A stretch of DNA of 64,000 nucleotides from contig NC_081415.1 of the NCBI RefSeq assembly GCF_030272615.1, positions 189,252,270-189,316,269 on the forward strand. Direction: 5' to 3'. Made by a program: the position numbers and the translations under genes. The notes beneath the pieces were generated by a model. That model was not told where the DNA came from and did not search any database. It saw nothing but the letters and a program-made list of their open reading frames with translations. This document shows positions 57,098-64,000 of this stretch, one piece after another; positions within the stretch are counted from its first letter, which is position 1, and the number at the start of each line of letters is the position of its first letter. The stretch comes from Cryptomeria japonica. Its lineage: Eukaryota > Streptophyta > Pinopsida > Cupressales > Cupressaceae.

Positions 57098-57268
57098 TAC
57101 TAGCTTATATAAATTTAATAATATATATAGAATAAGCCGAGAGATATGTTTCTGGAGATGTCTATTGCACTTTAGTGTGAGAAATTGATAAAAAATAGGT
57201 GCCTCGAGAAGGATATCTCTTGGCTTATTCTATATACAAATTATTAAATATATATATAAGCTAGTTAA
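57098..57268. repeat. Foldback (MITE-like) inverted repeat
   Basis: The left arm from CTACTAGCTTATATAA to GAATAAGCCGAGAGATAT and the right arm from ATATCTCTTGGCTTATTC to TATATAAGCTAG are imperfect inverted complements of about 50 nt, with a 60-nt loop. No coding capacity. Confidence 0.7.
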
Positions 57269-57284
57269 GTACAACGAGAGAAAT

Positions 57285-58051
57285 AATTTTCTTTATCTCC
57301 ATCTATGAGAGTGTTTCTGAACATTGTAATTGATGACAATGGTGGATGAGGTTTGTAGCCAACATGTGATATTCTAAAAAATTAGCATAACAAATGGTTT
57401 TATGATTTTTTTGTGGTTTCTTCTGCAATGAATATTTGCTTTTAATTGAATTGAGGTTTGATTCTCTCTCCTTTTCAACATCTTAGATTCTATAATAAGT
57501 GGAGAAAAGAGGGGGAAAAAGATAAAAGGTAAAAGATAAAAGATAAAATAGAGAAAATTTGGGAAAAAAAAAAGAAAAAAAAAAAGAGAAAAGCTAATAA
57601 AGTTGGGTTGAAGATGATTATTATTTAGGATTTAAATTATTTGAATGGGATGATATTTTTTTTTTTTGCATATTTTAGAAAATTTTCTTTTGTTTTTCTT
57701 TTTAATGATTTTTTGAGATTCAATAATGTTTAAAAGAATATGCTTGAACTTTAAAATAATCTTTTTAGACATGTCAATAATATTGCATTCATATTCAAAG
57801 GATTTTTTTTAATTATTGATGGTTTATGTCTAGTGTTTATGCCTTGTCCTTATTTTTTGGATTTTGGAATCATTGAGAGATCTAGTTCATCTTTCATATG
57901 ATGATAATTTAATTGCTTGAAAGCAACAACAACCAAATTTTTGAGTTCAAGGTTATTCCCACTTTAATGTTGACTTTAGTCTTAGTGGGATCCATTAGGT
58001 TGTTGGTAGCTTTAGACTAGTTGACTCCCTCTCTTCTTCCCATGAACCTTA
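57285..58051. other. No gene seen
   Basis: AT-rich, with poly-A/GAGAAAA runs around 57480-57600. Nothing recognised up to LTR F. Confidence 0.5.
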
Positions 58052-59205
58052 TGTTAGGCCCAATATGGAAAGCTAATGTACTGAGAGGGGAGGGGTGAAT
58101 CAGTACTTCAAATCCTTTTATCAACAATATCTTTACTGTTATGCATAAACCAAAAACTGTTGTAACATAACATAAAGCTAAAACAAATAAGTAACAATCA
58201 TACATGATTCACTCCATAACACATATATTTTGGTTATGCAGAAACTCTTGGTTAGAGAGAAAAACTGTGATGGGGATGACACCCACAACTTCACTACTGC
58301 AATAATAAAGAGTGCTCAGTTAGAGCTACATATTTAGCTATTTCTGATAGCTTACCCTGTTAGGAGTAACAAGATCTGTTAGATCTACCTTGCTGAAGGA
58401 TTTTACAACACTTTATATAAATGTTGCACCTGGTTAGAGGCTTTACAATTTATAGACTTGATTAGAGTCTTTTACCCTGTTAAAGGTTTCTCTTACAACT
58501 TCAAAATTTTCAATAAAATCTTTACAAATATCTACAACTTTACATCTGATATGCTGTAGCAGATTCTATGTGCTCAAAATAAGATTACCTTGCCTATAGC
58601 ATACCTCGGTAACTTATAAAGTAACTCGGTAAACCCTTTTGTTTACTCTATTCTTTAACTGTTCTCTGAAAACCTTCTCGGTGACCTCTGTGTCTCTGTA
58701 ACAGTCATAATACTTCGTGATTTCTCATGCATCACATAAGTCTTGCTTCATACACATGTGCACACACATTTTCCACTATGTTCTAACCCTGAATTCATGT
58801 TGCTTAAATAGATCTCTTATGTCAGTGATCTGATTCATTGCTTCGATCTTACAAACATGATTTCTCGAATGAATAACCATGCAAAATATTTCATTGGTTA
58901 GATGACCTCAAAATCATACAAAATCTATATGTGCAATTTCCAATGTAATAACGGTTCTATGTGCCTCGATCTTGTAACACGTTTTCTTAAGTGTGTCCAA
59001 GTTCAATGAATCTGGTAACACGTTTCACTCGATGTATATCAACTTGGTGTATTATCTTTACTGCTCGATAGAAAGCTCGGTGTGTACTGGGCTCTGTGAC
59101 TGTTTTCCTTCTGTAACCGACTAGACTGTTCATACCGACTAAATATTTCAGTAGTAGTAACCGACTAGAGTATATAGAATGACTTTGGATATAAAACTAA
59201 TGGCA
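58052..59205 (-). repeat. 3' LTR of element F
   Basis: Homologous to E's LTRs. Its inner end, AATGGCA followed by ACTATCTCCCC, lacks about 17 bp present at the end of E's LTR (GATAAGTAGTAACA region), so the exact boundary is uncertain. CTCGGT motifs are present. Confidence 0.75.
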
Positions 59206-59599
59206 ACTATCTCCCCTTTTGACATTAGTTGAGATGTTTGACAAAACTACTTTCAAAGTCATTACTCAAAAATCGGTATACTTTACAAAATTTGACTAAA
59301 CATACAGTATATACATTAGTCAATGAAATAGTATAATCAAATATACTCCCCTTATCAATATACTGTACAAAACTCTGATTATGTGTGCTTGGTGATCAAT
59401 ACTCTGTAATCACTGTTCTTTCCTTTGTTCACTGCTCAATTCACTGCTCTTGGATACTCTGCTTATTCTGCTCAGTATACTCCCCCTGTATACTACACTT
59501 CGGTTGTTTGATACTTTGAGTACTATACACTCCCCCTATGTACTTTGATGCTATATATACTCTGATGATATACTCCCCCTTTTTGACAAACATCAAAAT

Positions 59600-62500
59600 T
59601 TAGTTACCATTTGGAGGTGGCAACTGATCAAAAATGGATTTGTACTTTGTCTTGGCTTCAATGAGAGCGACAGAGAGTGCATCCTTTACACTGTCCATTA
59701 AAGAATTATGTGCATTAATATCAGCCAATAATGAAATTAAGCCATCTAAAGTGCTTCCCTCTTGTGTAGTAGATAGGTAAGTGGCTCGGTTGAGCTGTTC
59801 TTGAATGGATGAAAGATGAGGAAGGAATAATGTTTGAAGTGTCATTATGTCCATCCTGATCTTGTGTTCTTCATTCCTCAATTCCAATTGTTGAGCCATG
59901 AGTTGTTGTAGCTTAGTATAAAAATTTTGAATTGAATTGGGCTCGGGGGTCAACTTATTTGAGAGATCGGTGATCTCTTTCTCAATTGCTTCTGTTTTAT
60001 TCTTAATGTCCTTAATGAATAAAGAAAATGTGCAGAGTTTCTGAAATAATGAAAGAATGTGCTTGAGTTGAGGGGACAACTCAGCAATAAATTTGACAAG
60101 TTTTACCTTGCCAACAGCAATGGATTTATGTACTTCCTCTATCATTTTAGCAGTGAGCTCCTTGTCTTTTAGTTTGCTCAAGTATTCGGATGTATCTACT
60201 CCAGATGTCTCAATCTAATTTAGGAGTTCATCCAATTGAATATGGATGGCTGCATCAGTTGATACTGTAGCTAAAGGTAACATATCTGATAGTAAGGTCT
60301 TTACCTTCTGAAGTACTTTATTCTTCTTTTGTATGGCTAGTTGCTTCTCTTGTTTGGCCTTTGCTTTGCACAGTTCACTGAATTCAGTGAGTGCTTGCCC
60401 TTTCAATTTGGAGATGTCTACTTTGGGCAACACTATCGGTTTCGATAAATCTATTTTGAAACTATGCTTTTTCAACTTCTTTTCTTTACCTTTCACCGGG
60501 TGAACCACTACAATAGCTTGAGAGGCTTGAGGACCCTCGATAGGTTGCTTAGTAGAGACAACACTTTGGTCAGTTTCTTTAGCCTTGGTAGTGTCCTTCA
60601 GTGTCTCGATGCTTGGTGTCTCAGCTGTAACATTTTTCGTGCTAGAAGGTGCTTGAGAGGTTTTTTCTTGTGAATTACCTTCGGCTGTAGACTTTTGACC
60701 TTCGATGCCTTCATCTGTATCTTGAGGAGCTTCGGTTGTAGCAGGTTGATTGATTGATGGATATGGCTGAACTTGTTCCAAAACAGATTCACTGGAGACA
60801 AGTTTTGCATATGTAGTGCCTTCAATCATTTCCTGTTCAGGTGCCTCTGCATCCATGATATCTTCATCTATTTGAATGGTGTCAGTAGGGTCTTGCTCGA
60901 TGACATCAGGGTCTTGGTCGGTGACATCGACTATTTCCAGTGTAGATTGTTCACCAGCATTCTTTCTTCAAAAGATGTCCTGCCATTGCTCTTTTATTTC
61001 CTTCTCCACTTCTATATACAGGCCATTCATCAATTTCAAGGCCTTTTGTTTAATTGTAAATTGTGTTTGGCTATTTGTTAGATGTTCTTTTATTTCTTCA
61101 ACCGACATATCAGGAAAGAGATGCACCAGACTTCTTTCTCTAATTTGTTTCTCCGAGTCTAGGGCATATTGCCATTTGGTTTCAATATGTGCATATAATT
61201 CCTTAGGAATAGAATTACATACTTCTAATGGGACCACTTGGAATTTTAAAAGTGTACAAATGATAGCTTCTTCAATTTGCCTCTTTTCATTAGCAAATCT
61301 GGATTCATATTTGACAAATCTGAATCCACCAAATCCACCATATTCCTCTAAATTATTACAAAAAATTTCTACACTATGTACATCTACCTTCTTGCTTTTC
61401 ACAATCTGAAATTTACTTGCATCTTCAGATTCAGTATCACTCGACTCTTTTGGCAAAATTAGTCTCTGAGTAGATTTCTTGTAAGTTCTAGTTACCTTAG
61501 GAATGACAATAGTCTTTTGTTTCGTACTCGATGATGCAGCAAATGCCCTTGTGTTAGGTCTCTTTGTTGGAGGAGTCGGTAGGGCCATTGAAGTGTCCTA
61601 TTTCTTTCTCTTCAACACTTTTCCCTTAGGCAATTCAGTGCTAAGTGTTATGGCTGCCTCTTGGGCTTTTGTCTCCTCTTCAGTGATGGCTAGAATGCCT
61701 TTGACAGGTGTGGAGGAAGACTCTTCTCTAAATTTCTCAGTTAATGCCTTAATCATCTTTGATGCCTTCCTTGTAGCTTTGGGTACTACAATGCTCATCT
61801 TTACTTTTTCTTTCACCTCTTCATAGGTTCCATACCTCAGCTTAGTAGTATGCCTCGGTAGTGTCAGAAATGCATCAATTTGTTGTTGTGTGATATTAAA
61901 ATCAATCTCGTAACCCACAGGTGGCAAAGATTGAGTCCTTGGTTCCACAACATTCACATAACAGTAATCGGTGTCAACTTCAAAACATATTTCATCCTTG
62001 TATTTCTCTACTAGCTGGGATGGAATCCAGTACTTGTTATGCATTTTCTCCTGAAACTTGCTGAAATAATCATCCATTATATCATTAAAGTTATCACCTA
62101 ACTTCTTGATGAAGTCATTGATTTGATGGGTGATTGGTTGGTGTAGTTCCCAAACAACTTCACCAACTGTTGGAAAAAAATTCTCAAAGTAGAAAAACAT
62201 ACATACAAGTAGTGATCCAAATTTTAGAGTAGTAGCCGAGTTGTTCTTCTTCGGCTTCTTGATTGTGTTCATATTTTCAAACAATTTCTTCAATAATACT
62301 TCACACAAGTCAATTTTCATGCCTTTCTTAACAATTTTTTTCCCTTGCCGATTGGAAGAAACAATAACCAATTAGTCTAATGGCAAATTTGAGTTCAGGA
62401 TCAGTGACATTGTTTAACTTCAATCCTCTGCAATCAGATTCAACTCCAATCAAACTGATCAATTCCATCTGTGATATCATTTTATGTGCTCAGGCATGAT

Positions 62501-62923
62501 CATAGATAGGGTAACCGGTGATCAGATGAATGATTTCTTTAGTGATCTTAAATAGTTGCTCTTGCAGCCACATGAAATCATCATGTACTCAGCTTAGTAC
62601 AAACTTGACCCACTGGGGTTTGAACACACGGGGATAGGTTAGGGCTTCAGTCAATCCCTTGATTTTGATGTGCTCATACTTGCTATCCATTTACCATCTG
62701 TGCACAATTCATCATATGCATCTTTGATCTCAACATGACCGAGTTCTTCAACACGACATTTGGTGAAGAATCTCACATCCTTGACTAACAAGACTCGATC
62801 TAGGATGAGTGAAAAGGCAGTTTTGTCATCCGGTTCAAATGCAATTTTGGGAGTCAAAGAGTATTTTAGTGAGGGCTTCTCTACATTCTTGACAACTATG
62901 GGGTCTTGGATCTTAGGTGCCAT
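59600..62923 (-). pseudogene. ORF2 of element F, unknown protein
   Basis: Homologue of E's ORF2, from ATG 62921-62923 (MAPKIQDPIVVKNVEKPSLK) to the stop after FDQLPPPNGN at 59600. It has a one-base deletion after CTDGK near 62690 and about 40 bp deleted near 62345 (the NSVPCAAVDLAY part of E). TAG occurs at 61598 and 60215, TGA at 60968, plus stops in 62370-62650. Elsewhere it is as well preserved as E, including QRLILPKESSDTESEDASKF and QWQDIF where E has stops. Function unknown. Confidence 0.72.
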
Positions 62924-63444
62924 TTTGATTTCAGATAAAAATTGACACAGGAACCTTAGGGTTTGAGAACTTAACAAACGGTAGACGCTTCACATTCAAC
63001 AGATAATAATACTCAATACGTTCGGTAAACCAGCTTAGCAGTGCGATGAGATTTGATGTAAATACCTTAAATTTCACTTTGAAGATGGTTTGATCGCCTT
63101 GATTCACTCTGCTCTGCTTCTTGAAAACTTGGTGAATGAAAATGATTGTGTAAAAAGCTTTAAGTACACAATAAACCTTATCGAGCTTCGTGCAAGTTAG
63201 GTCAAAACAATAAATGCACTTGATTTTACTATACTTTAGTCCCTTTTTACGCTTGAACCGAGTAACCAAATTTCCTTCATATACTGACTTGACAGGCTTC
63301 TTGTAAAGTGCTTCAAAAACTTTGATAGACTTTTCAAACTTACTACAACATCTTGCTATGCAGATTTTGAATTAAGTACATACTAAAGTAGGAACTATTA
63401 AGATTTAACCTTATGAGAATGCAGTCCCTTCATACCTTTACCAA

Positions 63445-64000
63445 TTAACTTGGAATAGGACCACCTAACTCGGTAGGTAAGGTGCTTTCTTGATTTGGCA
63501 CAATTTCCTTCTTTCTCCAAATCATCTTTAATTTCTCTTTTATTTCCTCAGTGTCTTCTCTAGGTTGATCTCTGCAATCTCCAGCCAAGTGTCCAACTTT
63601 GTGATAGTGAAAACATGCCATACCAGGATTTCTCCATGATCTTCGGTTGTTCATTCCAAACCTTATAAAATAGTTGGCACTTATATGTCCATATCTTCCA
63701 CAACATTCACACCATATCCTTGTATTGTAATCCCATGGTACTACAGAATATTGTCGGTAAGGATGTGTGTGAGCTCGGTAACCTCTAGTATTTGCTCGGT
63801 GTGCAGACCACATGTGGTTCTTTTGCTTAAACTAGCACTTCTTGGTACTATGTCCATATCTATTGCAGTTTTTACAAAACCCTTTGAATTTTGCCTTCTG
63901 ATAATTGTTAACAGACTTTGTCCTACATTGATTAGATGTGTGACCATATTTATTGCAATTGTAACAATAACCATTGGTCTTAGTGGCATTCGGTTGCTTA
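63445..64000 (-). pseudogene. ORF1 C-terminal part of element F (zinc knuckles)
   Basis: Continues E-like ORF1 beyond the window. It contains CYNCNKYGHTSNQC, CKNCNRYGHSTKKC (complete, unlike E), a TAG where E has W just after it, CECCGRYGHISANY and CFHYHKVGHLAGDC, and ends LPTELGGPIPS. Confidence 0.75.

Larger units (their letters stand above)
58052..64000 (-). mobile_element. Element F: second copy of the E family, cut by window end
   Basis: Minus strand. The 3' LTR starts at 58052 with TGTTAGGCCCAATATGG. The internal region matches E from PPT through ORF2 to the zinc-knuckle part of ORF1, where the window ends. E and F lie 2.5 kb apart in the same orientation but are separate insertions, since E has its own TSD. 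Comparing the two gives the original codons at several of each other's stops. Confidence 0.85.

Overview
This window is repeat-dominated plant nuclear DNA. I found no cellular gene, tRNA, rRNA or CRISPR array. Almost everything is LTR retrotransposon or its decayed host sequence. Long, AT-rich, nested and moderately old LTR elements (roughly 2% LTR divergence by eye in the best-resolved one), together with Tat-lineage Ty3/gypsy elements carrying plant mobile domain (PMD) genes, point to a seed plant with a large genome. A gymnosperm such as a conifer is my best guess, as an inference and not a demonstration.

Layout. (1) 1-2038: the 5' end of a minus-strand LTR element D (LTR 368-2038, PBS 345-364, start of an unknown ORF running off the window). 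(2) 2039-4228: older sequence holding a diverged tandem duplication of a broken, unrecognised ORF. (3) 4229-35114: element B, a plus-strand Tat-like Ty3/gypsy element (LTRs 4229-5002 and 34446-35114, TSD ATATG), split in its 5' leader by (4) element A, 5854-24298, a complete 18.4 kb Tat-like element (LTRs 5854-7315 and 22822-24298, TSD ACAAC). (5) 35748-46055: element C, a minus-strand relative of A and B (TSD GTAAC) lacking capsid, RT and part of integrase. (6) 47528-55493: element E, minus strand (TSD CAATA, initiator-Met PBS), with two ORFs of its own and no pol. (7) 58052-64000: element F, a second copy of E's family, cut by the window end.

How the parts work. A encodes gag, protease with a G-patch-like motif, reverse transcriptase, RNase H, a second archaeal-type RNase H and integrase. 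All are broken by in-frame stops that look like C-to-T (or G-to-A) transitions. B keeps gag and protease but has lost RT, RNase H and most of integrase. C keeps only pieces, joined in frame. B and C still have LTRs, PBS and PPT, so they could have moved with proteins from a relative like A.

The most interesting structure is an antisense gene between pol and the 3' LTR of both A and B. In each I can read a TATA box, a short first exon, a canonical GTAAGT donor, an intron (1123 bp in A, 816 bp in B), an AG acceptor at the homologous codon, and a second exon encoding a plant mobile domain. Each intron holds a minisatellite and an array of a short degenerate motif. The same motif, in the opposite genomic orientation, fills the gag leader of the same element. 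The motif is different in A, B and C although its position is conserved. A 36-nt inverted repeat abutting the PPT and a second stem-loop further upstream are also conserved among A, B and C. The E/F family (coiled-coil plus five zinc knuckles in ORF1, and an unrecognised protein of about 1120 residues in ORF2) is the second item worth attention.
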